The position numbers and the translations under genes were made by a program. A stretch of 64,000 nucleotides of DNA. Origin: Planctomycetes bacterium B3_Pla. GTDB taxonomy: Bacteria; Planctomycetota; Phycisphaerae; Sedimentisphaerales; Anaerobacaceae. Positions 50,383-59,424 of this stretch are shown one piece after another. The notes under the pieces were generated by a model. The model saw only the letters and a program-made list of their open reading frames with translations, was not told where the DNA came from and searched no databases. Location: the NCBI GenBank assembly GCA_005223045.1, contig NJBM01000001.1, forward strand, positions 558,001-622,000, written 5' to 3'. How positions within the stretch are numbered: the first letter of the stretch is position 1; the number at the start of each line of letters is the position of its first letter.

Positions 50383-52023
50383 ATGCTCTTTACACTGCAC
50401 AGATACATATTTCGGGAGCTTCTAAGAGTCTTCCTGTTGGCTGCGGTGGCGCTGGCGCTGATCCTGAGTCTCGGCAGCATCCTCCAGCCGATTCAGGAAT
50501 ACGGCATAGGACCTCGGCAGGTGCTCCACATGATGGGCTATTTCCTGCCGATAACGCTGACGTTCGTGCTGCCGATGGCGGCCCTGTTCGCCGGTTCTCT
50601 GGTCTATGGGCGATTTGCAGGCGACAACGAGTTCGACGCCTGCAGGGCGACCGGAATAAGCGTTTGGACGCTGGTTTATCCCGGCCTTGCCCTGGCGATA
50701 ATCGTGGCGACCGCGAACCTTTTTCTTAGCTTCTACGTGATGCCCGTGTTCGTACACCGCGCCGAAGAATCCCTCAAGGCCGACGCCAAACAGATACTTT
50801 TCCGCAATATTCAGCGAAGAAGATATTATGAGCTGCCGCCGGACAGGCGCTACGTGATTTATGCCGACCAGGCCAACCTGCAAAACGACATGCTCTCAGG
50901 CGTCATCCTGATGGCGATGGAGAACAATGAAATAACGGACATCACCACTGCCGAGGCCGCTAAGATAAGTTTTAATCCGCAGGACAGCTTCAACGAGGTG
51001 CATATCACGGCATATAACACGGGGCAGATGGGCGCGGAGGGCCAGGGCGGGGCAGGCTCGCTGTCCGTCTCGAAGGAATTCGGTTCGCTCCTGGGTGATG
51101 ATATAAAATTCAAGAAGATAGACGAAATGAAAAGAATCAAGGCCGACCCTATACGCTTCTATCCAATTGAAAAACTCGCCCGCGACAGTTATGCGCAACT
51201 GACCATAGAGTTGCTGGCCCAGCATATCAGGAACAGAACAGGCGGCACCGCCAAACGCAGTGAAATGCCTTCATCTGCAGGCGGCGACGTGGCCAGTTTC
51301 TATGAATTGATCGGCGAGCCGAACTCCGTAAGATTTGCCGCCGGCCAGTATAACCTGCAAGGCGATCGAGTCGATTTGTCCGGCGAAATTGAGGTCGTAG
51401 AGTACCATACGGAAGGCAAGCTACCTTCGCGCAATTTTACGTGCGCGGGCGCTTCGCTGCATATAGAAGGCGACCCATTGGCGCCAACACTGACGATGGA
51501 CCTGCGCAGCCTGCAGGAGCAAGGATCGGCGGAATTAAATATGCGGTATGTTATTAGCGGCTTGACGATGCCGCAAGTCGTGGAAGTAAAGGCAAACAAA
51601 TTCAGAACCGAACACGGTTCCCCGAGAGTCGATGAACTGGCCTGGCAATTGCAGGAGCTATCGGGATTGGAGCCGAGCCCGAAGCTGCAAGGCCTGCAAA
51701 ACCGGCTCCGGAGACAGATGCGGAAAACATCTGTGGAAATAAAAGCCGAAATACACTCCAGGCTGGTGTTCGGAACCGGCTGCGTACCGATGATATTGAT
51801 CGGCATCGGCCTGGGAATAATAAAAAGAGGCGGACATCTGCTCAGCGCATTCGGCGCAAGCTGTGTACCGGCCGCAGTGCTGATCGTGTGCATAATGAGC
51901 GGCAAACAAATTACCGAGAACCTGACCGCAGATACGTTCTCCGGAGTGGCAATGATGTGGACGGGCCTGGGATTCCTGTCGCTGGTGACTGTAGTTATAT
52001 ACGGCTGGTTGCTGAGAAATTAA
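50383..52023 (+). CDS. lptF: LPS export permease LptF (YjgP/YjgQ family), long form
   Basis: 546 residues against about 360 in E. coli. Six membrane segments, three N-terminal (about 15-35, 50-72, 95-118) and three C-terminal (about 463-481, 488-506, 520-542), flank an enlarged periplasmic beta domain. MLFTLHRYIFRELLRVFLL and the FVLPMAALFAGSLVYGR segment are typical. With LptG and the LptB ATPase it extracts lipopolysaccharide from the inner membrane. lptG follows after 49 bases. The extra 180 residues lie in the periplasmic region and have no recognised domain. Confidence 0.85.
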   Translation: MLFTLHRYIFRELLRVFLLAAVALALILSLGSILQPIQEYGIGPRQVLHMMGYFLPITLTFVLPMAALFAGSLVYGRFAGDNEFDACRATGISVWTLVYPGLALAIIVATANLFLSFYVMPVFVHRAEESLKADAKQILFRNIQRRRYYELPPDRRYVIYADQANLQNDMLSGVILMAMENNEITDITTAEAAKISFNPQDSFNEVHITAYNTGQMGAEGQGGAGSLSVSKEFGSLLGDDIKFKKIDEMKRIKADPIRFYPIEKLARDSYAQLTIELLAQHIRNRTGGTAKRSEMPSSAGGDVASFYELIGEPNSVRFAAGQYNLQGDRVDLSGEIEVVEYHTEGKLPSRNFTCAGASLHIEGDPLAPTLTMDLRSLQEQGSAELNMRYVISGLTMPQVVEVKANKFRTEHGSPRVDELAWQLQELSGLEPSPKLQGLQNRLRRQMRKTSVEIKAEIHSRLVFGTGCVPMILIGIGLGIIKRGGHLLSAFGASCVPAAVLIVCIMSGKQITENLTADTFSGVAMMWTGLGFLSLVTVVIYGWLLRN

Positions 52024-52072
52024 GAGCTTTGCCCGGCATTTGCCGCCGGCGTTAAAACGCACGATACGAAAT

Positions 52073-53203
52073 ATGAGAATACTGGACAGATATGTTGTGA
52101 AGAATTTCCTGATCGGCTACGTGATCGCCTTCTGCGTTTTGATAGGATTGCGGATCATTACCGACTTGTTTGTGAACCTCGACGAATTCACAGAGCATGC
52201 CGGCCTTGAGACCAAGGCCGTTCTCAAGAACGTATTGTTGTTCTATTGCTACAACTGCACGTTATATTTTCGAGACTTTGCCGGGATGATAACGGCAGTC
52301 GCGGCGGCATTTTCGTTCGGCAAGATGGTCCGCTCGAATGAGCTGGTGGCCGTGATGGCTTCGGGCATAAGTCTCAAGAGGGTGATCGCCCCGATAGTTT
52401 TTCTCGCTCTGTTGCTGACCGGCCTGCTGGTGATCGACCAGGAACTGATAATACCGAAGCTCGCCGACAAGCTCGTGCGCAGCCACGACGATCTGCCGGG
52501 GCAGGAATCGTACGATGTCAGGTTCATTGGCGACGGCAACGGCTCGCTAATCTGTGCCCAAAGGTTCGACGTGGAAACACGAACGCTGGTCAAACCGATG
52601 ATCCTGCTGCGCAAGGAGATAGCTTCCAGACCGAGGACCTGGGAAGTAAGCGGTCGTTTAACTGCCGACGAGGCAGTCTATAATAAGGAAACAGGCCGGT
52701 GGGACTTGTATAGCCGAGATCCCAACAGCGGCGAGCGGCTCCCTAACGGCATACATTATGAAAGAAGCACCATGAAGGAGGAGGCGATAGCTTCCTATCG
52801 CAGCGACCTGACGGCGAGAGACATCCCCGTCAGGCGCAAATCCGAGCACAAAGCTCTGCTATCCATGCGGGAACTGTCGGCTCTGGCGGCGCAAAAAACG
52901 CAAATTAGAGGTATGGCGCAGCTTTCCAGCCAGAAGCACTTTCGCATTACCGATCCGATCATAAACCTGGCAATGCTGATGGTGAGCCTGCCGATACTGG
53001 TTTGCCGGGACCCAAAGTCGATGAAGTCGGCTGTGATGATCAGCTTTGCCATCACCGGGGCATGTTTCATTACGACCTTCGTTTGCAGGATATTCGCCAC
53101 CGAAGTTGTATTCGACAAAGTCGTGCCGGCGTTGTGGGCCTGGCTTCCGGTCTTTATCTTCATGCCGATAGCCTTCATCGAGCTGGATTCGATGAAAACG
53201 TAA
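52073..53203 (+). CDS. lptG: LPS export permease LptG (YjgP/YjgQ family)
   Basis: About 376 residues from the ATG at 52073; an upstream TTG at 52040 is less likely. MRILDRYVVKNFLIGYVIAF is the family N-terminus. Membrane segments are at about 14-34, 60-82, 100-120 and three in the last 100 residues (ITDPIINLAMLMVSLPILVCR, AVMISFAITGACFITTF, LPVFIFMPIAFIEL). The periplasmic domain has normal length, unlike the partner. Acts in the LptBFG complex; co-transcribed with lptF. Confidence 0.88.
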   Translation: MRILDRYVVKNFLIGYVIAFCVLIGLRIITDLFVNLDEFTEHAGLETKAVLKNVLLFYCYNCTLYFRDFAGMITAVAAAFSFGKMVRSNELVAVMASGISLKRVIAPIVFLALLLTGLLVIDQELIIPKLADKLVRSHDDLPGQESYDVRFIGDGNGSLICAQRFDVETRTLVKPMILLRKEIASRPRTWEVSGRLTADEAVYNKETGRWDLYSRDPNSGERLPNGIHYERSTMKEEAIASYRSDLTARDIPVRRKSEHKALLSMRELSALAAQKTQIRGMAQLSSQKHFRITDPIINLAMLMVSLPILVCRDPKSMKSAVMISFAITGACFITTFVCRIFATEVVFDKVVPALWAWLPVFIFMPIAFIELDSMKT

Positions 53204-53314
53204 TCTCAATTTTGCAGAATTTCAATCAGAAGAAGATTCTCAACTGAAGCCACAGGATGTTCGTGTCCTACCACTTGGCGTCCGGCTTCGGTCGGAAGGA
53301 TGCTTCATTCGAGC

Positions 53315-55735
53315 TTATGCAGAATAGACTTCACCGTCGCGACTTCGACCCCACAGATTGACTTGTCGGTCGAGGTCCTGATCGGCGAGGCTTTCCGGCA
53401 AGACTTCACTTTGATCTGTACGAATCCAACCTTCGACCTTCCCGAAATCGCCGGCCGCGGTCGCTCCCAGCCAGCCGTTTATGCGATGCAATCGCACGTC
53501 AAATCGCTCGTCGGTCTGGTAAACAGACATCACGGCAGCGATGCGCGTCTTTCTTGCTGATTTTTCGGTCTCCGCTGTAACGTGCCAGTGGTTTGCTTTC
53601 TCCCGGTGATAGGCTTTCGGGATGCCGTAATTGTACGGGGTGTCGAACCGGTCCGTCTGCGTGAGGCTCAAGCCCTGGGAACAGGCCAAAGTGACATCCA
53701 ATACTGCTCCCTTTCGGCGCAAAGTGACTTTGGTGTCTTTGACATCCATCTTCTCAAACGCGTGCAGCATCCACTGGTACCGGCTCTGCGTCGGCGCTTC
53801 GATCTCATCCAGGAGCAGAAACAGTCCGGGACGGAGGAATAAGACCCGGCGAATCCATTTGTTCAGTTTCCCCGCATACGCCGGGGTCGCGTCACCTTCA
53901 ACATAAGAATAACCGTCGGTGTCCTTGAAATCGACGATTGCTCCACCGCCGGCCACGCGAATCTTCTGCCCCTGACCATCGACGAGTACACAGTTGTTGG
54001 CTTTGGTGGACCGCGTCCACTGGGCGTGGTGGGGCTTGCCGTAGGAGGGACCGTAATAGCCCGATGGAATCGCCAGCGCTGTGCCGCCTTTCATAATCGC
54101 AAAGGCGTTTTGGTCGGCGTGGCTGTGCGAGACGCTGCCGTAAGGACTGCTCTTGAAAATCAGACAGGTGTCGCTTTCCGGGTGAGTAAGATCACTGTGC
54201 AAGCCCGCCCAGCCGACGCCTCTAAAGACCCTGGAATCAGGCACTTCGGCCGGCGCCTTTGCAGGCAGCTCGTCCTCGTGCAGGAGGGCGCCGAAACCGT
54301 CCTTTTGACCCCGGTAGCCCGGGACTTGTTTGACCCACCAGCCAACGTACGGATCGTCATAGCGATGAGCATGGAAGGACATCAGATCGGCGTACCCGCT
54401 TCCCCCGCGAACGCCCGGCCCGCCGCTCTCGGCGGCGTCGCCAAAGGGGCGGATTTCGCCGTGATTGGCCGTGCAGTAAAAGAAGAAGTATCGAACGTTG
54501 TTAAAGAAAGGACGCTGCCAAAGGTCATAATCCGCGAGACGGCGCAATCCTTCGAAGGCTGGAATGTAAAAAGTGTTGTACCAGAGACCGTAACCGATTC
54601 CTTCGGCCCAGCCGCCGTCGATCCCGGCCCAATGGGGATAAAACGTCAGCAGCGCTTTGAGTGAATAGGTCAACCAGGTTTCTGCATCGGAGGTCTCGCC
54701 CGCCATCGCCAGTGACATGTCAGTAAGATAGGCGATTAATCGCCCGTTATGGCTCTCTCCGGGGAATGTCAGATAGTTCCTTCGCTCGAGCCGGCGGTAA
54801 GTTTGCCAGGCGCGCTCGCGACACATATCGAAGACCTGTTTCTTCTCCTTATCGTTCAGCGCCGGGTACAACCAGTCATAAGCAATATGTGCGCACTTGG
54901 AAAAGGACAATCCAGCTTCATCTCCCCACTTGGCGCTAACTGAGGTGACGTCATCATCTGCGGTGGGCCAGGATGCAATCTCCAGAAGAATTCTCTTGGC
55001 GGCTCGTGCGTATTTGTCTTCCTCGCTCATGAGAAACGCCAGCGAAAGATCCATCAAGGCGCCGTCCACGTAGCCGCGGAAGTACGAAAAATACCGCCCA
55101 TACTCCAGGCGTCTCGTGCCGGCGTCTTCGATAAGGTGATACTTCGGAAAATCGGGAACGCCTTTCGAGAGGGCCCTGTCGGCTGCGGATTTGCAGGCTC
55201 TCCACGACTTGGTGCGAGTAGATGACAGCGTTGCGCGGATGCGATCCAGATCGGCTTTGGGATAGAGGATGCGCGAATGCTCAGCGGGCACGCGCCGGAG
55301 CAGCTCCTTCGGGGCGACCCATGGGAGCTTCGCCGCACCGGGCAGGATGCTGAAGGACTGTTTGCCCCGTCGCGCGATGTCCGTGCCTTGCTCGTCGAAT
55401 GCGATAACATCCCAGGTATAATCGCCCGACGGGAAGACTCGATCCGGCAGGTGAACGGGATCTTTGCCGACATTGCGGCTGTAAACACGATCTCCGTTGC
55501 CGGCGAAGATATCGACACGATAGTCCGCCGCCGCCGGGCATGGCAGCCATGCCAGGCCGACCGGGGATATCGCCAGTTCCGCGCCGTCGCCGGGGCGAGG
55601 GAAAAGCATGTTATAGGAGGATTTTTCTTTTAAGAATTCGGTGGATTTCCGCGCCCGTGCGTAGAGATCGGCCCAGGGCAGGGCCGCGTTCAAACCGAGC
55701 ACGCCGGTTGTTTTGATGAAAGTTCGTCGTTTCAT
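53315..55735 (-). CDS. Exported heparinase II/III-family polysaccharide lyase
   Basis: About 806 residues from the ATG at 55735, which starts a twin-arginine leader (MKRRTFIKTTGVLGLN); the frame is open to 55891. An N-terminal sandwich (about 40-130; PVGLAWLPCPAAADYRVDIF) precedes an alpha/alpha toroid (about 140-480; SHNGRLIAYLTDMSLAMAG, GIDGGWAEGIGYGLWYNTFY) and C-terminal beta-sandwiches with SHSHADQNAFAIMKGG, the His-rich motif of the heparinase II/III superfamily. It should cleave a uronic-acid-containing polysaccharide by beta-elimination in the periplasm. Substrate is open (alginate, heparin-like or other). It ends convergent to lptG and lies downstream of the porin gene. Confidence 0.88.
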   Translation of the reverse strand: MKRRTFIKTTGVLGLNAALPWADLYARARKSTEFLKEKSSYNMLFPRPGDGAELAISPVGLAWLPCPAAADYRVDIFAGNGDRVYSRNVGKDPVHLPDRVFPSGDYTWDVIAFDEQGTDIARRGKQSFSILPGAAKLPWVAPKELLRRVPAEHSRILYPKADLDRIRATLSSTRTKSWRACKSAADRALSKGVPDFPKYHLIEDAGTRRLEYGRYFSYFRGYVDGALMDLSLAFLMSEEDKYARAAKRILLEIASWPTADDDVTSVSAKWGDEAGLSFSKCAHIAYDWLYPALNDKEKKQVFDMCRERAWQTYRRLERRNYLTFPGESHNGRLIAYLTDMSLAMAGETSDAETWLTYSLKALLTFYPHWAGIDGGWAEGIGYGLWYNTFYIPAFEGLRRLADYDLWQRPFFNNVRYFFFYCTANHGEIRPFGDAAESGGPGVRGGSGYADLMSFHAHRYDDPYVGWWVKQVPGYRGQKDGFGALLHEDELPAKAPAEVPDSRVFRGVGWAGLHSDLTHPESDTCLIFKSSPYGSVSHSHADQNAFAIMKGGTALAIPSGYYGPSYGKPHHAQWTRSTKANNCVLVDGQGQKIRVAGGGAIVDFKDTDGYSYVEGDATPAYAGKLNKWIRRVLFLRPGLFLLLDEIEAPTQSRYQWMLHAFEKMDVKDTKVTLRRKGAVLDVTLACSQGLSLTQTDRFDTPYNYGIPKAYHREKANHWHVTAETEKSARKTRIAAVMSVYQTDERFDVRLHRINGWLGATAAGDFGKVEGWIRTDQSEVLPESLADQDLDRQVNLWGRSRDGEVYSA

Positions 55736-55820
55736 GCCTCGTATCCTATCAGATCTGTTCGGCCAGTTCAACCGAATCGTGCAAGGACATTCGCGTAGTA
55801 CCGGCAAGCCCGTGACAATC

Positions 55821-57125
55821 TCAGAACTTGAAAACCAGGTCGGCGAGCAGCCTTCGGAAGTCCAGGTCACTGGTGGTCCTCGTATCTTCAAGATGAAAAT
55901 AGGTCATCAGCAAATACAGATTCTTCGCCAACTGATACTTGAAGAGAAACCTGTGGCCTCGCGAGTTCGTTTGGGCGCCGAGGAAATCGGATTCGTTGAA
56001 ACCACCGACAACGGCGTCAGCGTCCGTCTCCCTGTAGTCATAGCCTGCTTCCCACGAGCCTGGATCGTCGTCTTTGGCTTTGTTGAATTTGGTTCCGAGA
56101 AGCCAGCCTGTATCCTCGCTGGTGGTCGCGGCAACGTTTTGGACCCGGCTGGCAAAAAGAGTGGTCGGCATTGCGCCGCATTTGAATCCATATTCGCCAA
56201 AGAGTTCGACGATATTGAAATCGTCTCTGTACACGCCTGCCGTGGTCGTATTGCCGAAGAAATTCGAGCCTCCCCAGGTGCTTCTGAGATCGGCCCTGCT
56301 CTCGATGTTGCCGTAGTCGTAGTAGGTCGCGCCGGCAAGCACGTTGTCGGAATTGCCGAGCGTGCGCTTGAGATAAGTCTGAGCAACCCAGAGCGATATA
56401 TCGGCGGCAGTGCTGCTTTCATCGACCCATAGACCGCCGCCGTTGAGGAAGAGCCGGTCTGTGTCATTCAACGGCGTATTGTACTGGGCCGCGATGCCTT
56501 CGGGATTGAGGTCGCCATCCCAGATGAGCTGATTCTTGCCGGCTTTGTAGAACGGATTCTTGATTTTTCCGCCGACAATATTCAGGTTTTTCACACTTGC
56601 CGGATGCCAGTCGAAGAATGCGAGATCGAGCCAGAGTTCCTTCTTGGAGAAAGCTTCATCAAGGGACTGATTCGTTGAGATCGGACTTCTGTCACTGCCG
56701 CTGGCGATTCTAAAGCCGACGTCCCATTGGTCGTTGACAATTGCCTCGAACATCAGTCGCGCACGCGGCCGGTGACGATATACTCCGTTTTCCCATCTGC
56801 CGGGCCTGCCGGCGTCCTCTTGGTCCTTATGGTCCTGGCGATACCTCAGGTCACCCGATATCCTGACCTTCTCGATCCACTTGAGGCTGTCCGGCAGAGC
56901 AGCGAGCTGTTTATCTTCCACTGCGTCGGCTACCTTCTCTTCCATTTGCCGGTCTTGCTGCTTCTGTTTTGCCTCAAGTTCATCGAGCCTTTGCTGTAAT
57001 TTCTGAAGCTGCCCGGCCTGTTTTTGAATCAGCTCTCTGAACTCCCCTATCTCGTCTGCTCTTGCAGCAGACACCTGAGCAAAGACCAATAATATAAACG
57101 TGACAGCCGGGATCCTTTCCAGCAT
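55821..57125 (-). CDS. Putative outer-membrane porin with coiled-coil N-terminus
   Basis: 434 residues: signal peptide (about 1-23), a coiled coil (about 27-75; QKQAGQLQKLQQRLDELEAK) that probably trimerises or binds peptidoglycan, then a barrel of alternating strands (RISGDLRYRQDHKD, RPRARLMFEAIVNDQWDVGF, ADISLWVAQTYLKR) ending with Phe in LADLVFKF. This matches the planctomycete putative-porin family. A truncated PhoB-like receiver gene lies directly upstream, so the porin may once have been under two-component control (inference). Confidence 0.85.
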   Translation of the reverse strand: MLERIPAVTFILLVFAQVSAARADEIGEFRELIQKQAGQLQKLQQRLDELEAKQKQQDRQMEEKVADAVEDKQLAALPDSLKWIEKVRISGDLRYRQDHKDQEDAGRPGRWENGVYRHRPRARLMFEAIVNDQWDVGFRIASGSDRSPISTNQSLDEAFSKKELWLDLAFFDWHPASVKNLNIVGGKIKNPFYKAGKNQLIWDGDLNPEGIAAQYNTPLNDTDRLFLNGGGLWVDESSTAADISLWVAQTYLKRTLGNSDNVLAGATYYDYGNIESRADLRSTWGGSNFFGNTTTAGVYRDDFNIVELFGEYGFKCGAMPTTLFASRVQNVAATTSEDTGWLLGTKFNKAKDDDPGSWEAGYDYRETDADAVVGGFNESDFLGAQTNSRGHRFLFKYQLAKNLYLLMTYFHLEDTRTTSDLDFRRLLADLVFKF

Positions 57126-57200
57126 TCCTTTCTTCCTTTCCTCTTAAATCACCAAGAGCACGTGTACGCCTGCCGCGTTTCCGGAGCAAGTACACCTTCG

Positions 57201-57311
57201 TTAGCCGTTCAACGCCGAGACGGTCTCGTATCCGGCCTCCCCCAAATTGTACCCGAGCATTTCAACGATAGCTCGATCATCTTCGATTATCAGGATCTTC
57301 GCTTTGCCCAT
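57201..57311 (-). pseudogene. Truncated response-regulator receiver domain
   Basis: 36 codons: starts MGKAKILIIEDDRAIVEML, continues GYNLGEAGYETVSALNG and stops at TAA. This is exactly the first beta-alpha-beta part of a PhoB/OmpR-type receiver with the acidic pair (EDD), cut just where the second helix should begin. The phosphoacceptor Asp and all later parts are absent, and no continuation was found in the next 75 bases in any frame. A remnant of a deleted regulator gene. The matching C-terminal type of domain is orphaned at 28184-28465. Confidence 0.75.
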
Positions 57312-57328
57312 TCCGGTTCTGACGCAAC

Positions 57329-58651
57329 TTACGTCCGTGCCGTTCCCTGTGGCTTCAACGTTTCACGGATTTCCTTATTTATTCTGACGCTGCACCAGGC
57401 CTTGCCGCACATCGAACAGTAATCGGCGGCAGACGATTCATCCGTGACAATCTCCCTGCAGACCTCGTCGTGCATTCTCTCGGCTGTTTGGGGATCGAGC
57501 GACTCGGCGAGATGCGCCTTCCAGTCCAGGTCCGTCCGGGCGATGCTCAGTCTTTTGTCCCGCTCGGCAGCGCCTTGCCGGCCACGGGCAACATCGCCGG
57601 CGTGCGCTGCGATCTTCGCCGCGACCACGCCGGCCCTGACGTCGGCGGCATTGGGCAGACCCAGATGCTCTCTCGGCGTGACATAGCACAAGAACGATGC
57701 GCCGTAAAAGGCCGCGGCGGTCCCGCCAATCGCCGACGTGATGTGGTCGTACCCCGGCGCGATGTCGGTCACCAGCGGGCCGAGAACGTAAAACGGGGCG
57801 CCGTGGCAAATCTCCTGCTGTATCTCCATGTTGTATTGTATCTGGTCGAAAGGCACATGCCCCGGGCCCTCGACCATGACCTGGCAACCCTTTTCCTGCG
57901 CCCTGGCCGTTAGCTCGCCAAGCGTTCTTAGCTCTGCGATTTGCGCCTCATCGGTCGCGTCGGCGATTGCACCGGGCCGAAAACCGTCGCCAAGCGAGAA
58001 GCAAACATCATATTCGGCCAGGATGCCGCACAAATCGTCGAACATTTCATATAAGGGATTCTGCCTGTTGTGATGCAGCATCCACTTGGCCAGCAGCGCT
58101 CCGCCACGGCTGACAATGCCCGCCACCCGATTTTCAAGCAGCGGCAGATGTTCCTTCAGGACGCCCGCGTGAATTGTGAAGAAATCCACGCCCTGCCGGG
58201 CTTGCTTTTCGATGATTTTCAGGATTGTACTAACATCTATGTCCTCGACGCTTCGGTCCTCTATGACCTGATAGATCGGCACTGTCCCGAAAGGCGCCGG
58301 GCACTGCGCCAGCAATGTCTCTCGTATCTCATCCAGATTTCCCCCGGTGCTCAAGTCCATAATCGCATCGGCGCCGGCGGCAAGGGCAGCCTGCATTTTC
58401 TCAATCTCGCCCTCGACCGAGCTGCGAACATTGCTCGTGCCGATATTTGCATTTACTTTCGTACTGAGCACCCGGCCTATCCCGGTGGGAACAAGATTCG
58501 TTTTCAGATGCAGCTTATTGGCCGGTATCGCCAGGCGACCGGCGGCAAGTTCATCGCGAATAAGCTCCGCATCGACATTCTCCGCCCGGGCAACAAACCT
58601 CACTTCATCGCTGATCGCCCCGCCTCGTGCAATCTGTAATTGTGTAGCCAT
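57329..58651 (-). CDS. thiC: Phosphomethylpyrimidine synthase ThiC
   Basis: 440 residues, within the bacterial range. A radical SAM enzyme that rearranges aminoimidazole ribotide into HMP phosphate for thiamine. The NANIGTSNVRSSVEGEIEKM, GADAIMDLSTGGNL, FTIHAGVLKEHLPLL, MVEGPGHVPFDQI and GPLVTDIAPGYDHITSAIGG motifs are all present. The C-terminal cluster motif CSMCGKAWC keeps CxxCxxxxC, with KAW where many have PKF. It lies downstream of a TPP riboswitch (59175-59272) but is separated from it by the GxxExxY gene. Confidence 0.96.
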   Translation of the reverse strand: MATQLQIARGGAISDEVRFVARAENVDAELIRDELAAGRLAIPANKLHLKTNLVPTGIGRVLSTKVNANIGTSNVRSSVEGEIEKMQAALAAGADAIMDLSTGGNLDEIRETLLAQCPAPFGTVPIYQVIEDRSVEDIDVSTILKIIEKQARQGVDFFTIHAGVLKEHLPLLENRVAGIVSRGGALLAKWMLHHNRQNPLYEMFDDLCGILAEYDVCFSLGDGFRPGAIADATDEAQIAELRTLGELTARAQEKGCQVMVEGPGHVPFDQIQYNMEIQQEICHGAPFYVLGPLVTDIAPGYDHITSAIGGTAAAFYGASFLCYVTPREHLGLPNAADVRAGVVAAKIAAHAGDVARGRQGAAERDKRLSIARTDLDWKAHLAESLDPQTAERMHDEVCREIVTDESSAADYCSMCGKAWCSVRINKEIRETLKPQGTART

Positions 58652-58677
58652 TGTATTCGTTTTCCTCGTTTTATGTT

Positions 58678-59103
58678 TTACCGCGGAGAACCAGGGTAAT
58701 TGTTTACCATTCTTATGATACCGCTCTTGAGAACTTTGACATTGAAATTGACCAATAGCCCCACCTTACATTCTGAAAGTCTCAAGTAGGAAAGCAACTG
58801 TGCCTTATGAATTGGTGCAAGGTAGTCGACAGCCTTGATCTCGACAATGACTGATTCTTCAACAAGGATATCTAAACGATAGCCGCAATCCAGTTTCACA
58901 TCTCGATATACTACCGGCAACCGTTTTTGACGTTCTATCTTTAGTCCTTGCTCAGCAAGCTCAAAAGCAAGGCAAGCCTCATATGCAGCCTCCAGCAGGC
59001 CCGGCCCAAGAGCGCTGTGTACTTCAATCGCGCAATTGATAATGGTCCCTGTTAAACTGTCCAACTTTTCTTTTTCTTTCATCTCGGCGTTCTCAGCGTT
59101 CAC
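58678..59103 (-). CDS. GxxExxY-family protein inserted in the thiC leader
   Basis: 141 residues. The family name motif is seen in GPGLLEAAYEACLAFEL, followed by RQKRLPVVYRDVKLDCGYRLDILVEESVIVEIKAVDYLAPIHKAQLLSYLRL, which has the D-ExK layout of restriction-endonuclease-like folds. Function is unknown. These genes are scattered in environmental genomes and often look mobile. It starts 9 bases beyond the riboswitch terminator and ends 27 bases before thiC. CCGCGG occurs just outside both ends (59103-59108 and 58681-58686). An alternative start is 59082. Confidence 0.85.
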   Translation of the reverse strand: MNAENAEMKEKEKLDSLTGTIINCAIEVHSALGPGLLEAAYEACLAFELAEQGLKIERQKRLPVVYRDVKLDCGYRLDILVEESVIVEIKAVDYLAPIHKAQLLSYLRLSECKVGLLVNFNVKVLKSGIIRMVNNYPGSPR

Positions 59104-59111
59104 CGCGGTTG

Positions 59112-59147
59112 ATATAAAAACAAAAATCGCTCCCGGAGGAAGCGATT
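59112..59147 (-). terminator. Riboswitch-controlled intrinsic terminator
   Basis: Minus strand: AATCGCT (59141-59147), loop, AGCGATT (59125-59131), then TTTTGTTTTTAT. It sits 28 bases after the TPP aptamer, as an expression platform should. Confidence 0.8.
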
Positions 59148-59174
59148 CGTTTCAAGTCGTTGACATTAACCAAT

Positions 59175-59272
59175 CACTTTCCTACGCAGGCATCGGCGCC
59201 CATCCGGCGATTGTCCTGATCAGGTTCAAAGGGTCGTCTCTCAGGCACTTTTCTCACGGGCCACCCCTAGCG
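59175..59272 (-). promoter_or_regulatory. TPP riboswitch (THI element)
   Basis: On the minus strand the conserved blocks appear in order: CTAGGGGTG, CTGAGAGACG, ACCCTTTGAACCTGATC, then GCCTGCGTAGGAAAG, and CGCT/AGTG closes P1. Binds thiamine pyrophosphate and should terminate transcription when it is abundant. The first downstream gene is the GxxExxY gene, and thiC comes only after it. Confidence 0.93.
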
Positions 59273-59281
59273 AACGCTCTT

Positions 59282-59309
59282 ATTATAAGCTATTGCCCGC
59301 CAGAGTCAA
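59282..59309 (-). promoter_or_regulatory. Promoter of the TPP riboswitch transcript
   Basis: Minus strand: TTGACT (59304-59309), 16-bp spacer, TATAAT (59282-59287). The start site near 59275 coincides with the first paired base of the aptamer. Confidence 0.75.
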
Positions 59310-59340
59310 ACAAATCTGTACGGACGCTGTGAAACTCATT

Positions 59341-59397
59341 TTGCATATCCCGCCCCGCCGGTTACAATAGAGAAGGCAGGATCATGTTCCGGAACAT
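59341..59397 (+). promoter_or_regulatory. Candidate promoter and operator of the pilin-like gene
   Basis: TTGCAT (59341-59346), 16-bp spacer, TACAAT (59363-59368); about 9 to 22 bases after the expected start site lies a perfect 14-bp palindrome ATGTTCCGGAACAT (59384-59397). The regulator is unknown. Confidence 0.4.
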
Positions 59398-59424
59398 TGT
59401 TCGTAAAGAAGCGGCGTTGCTGTC

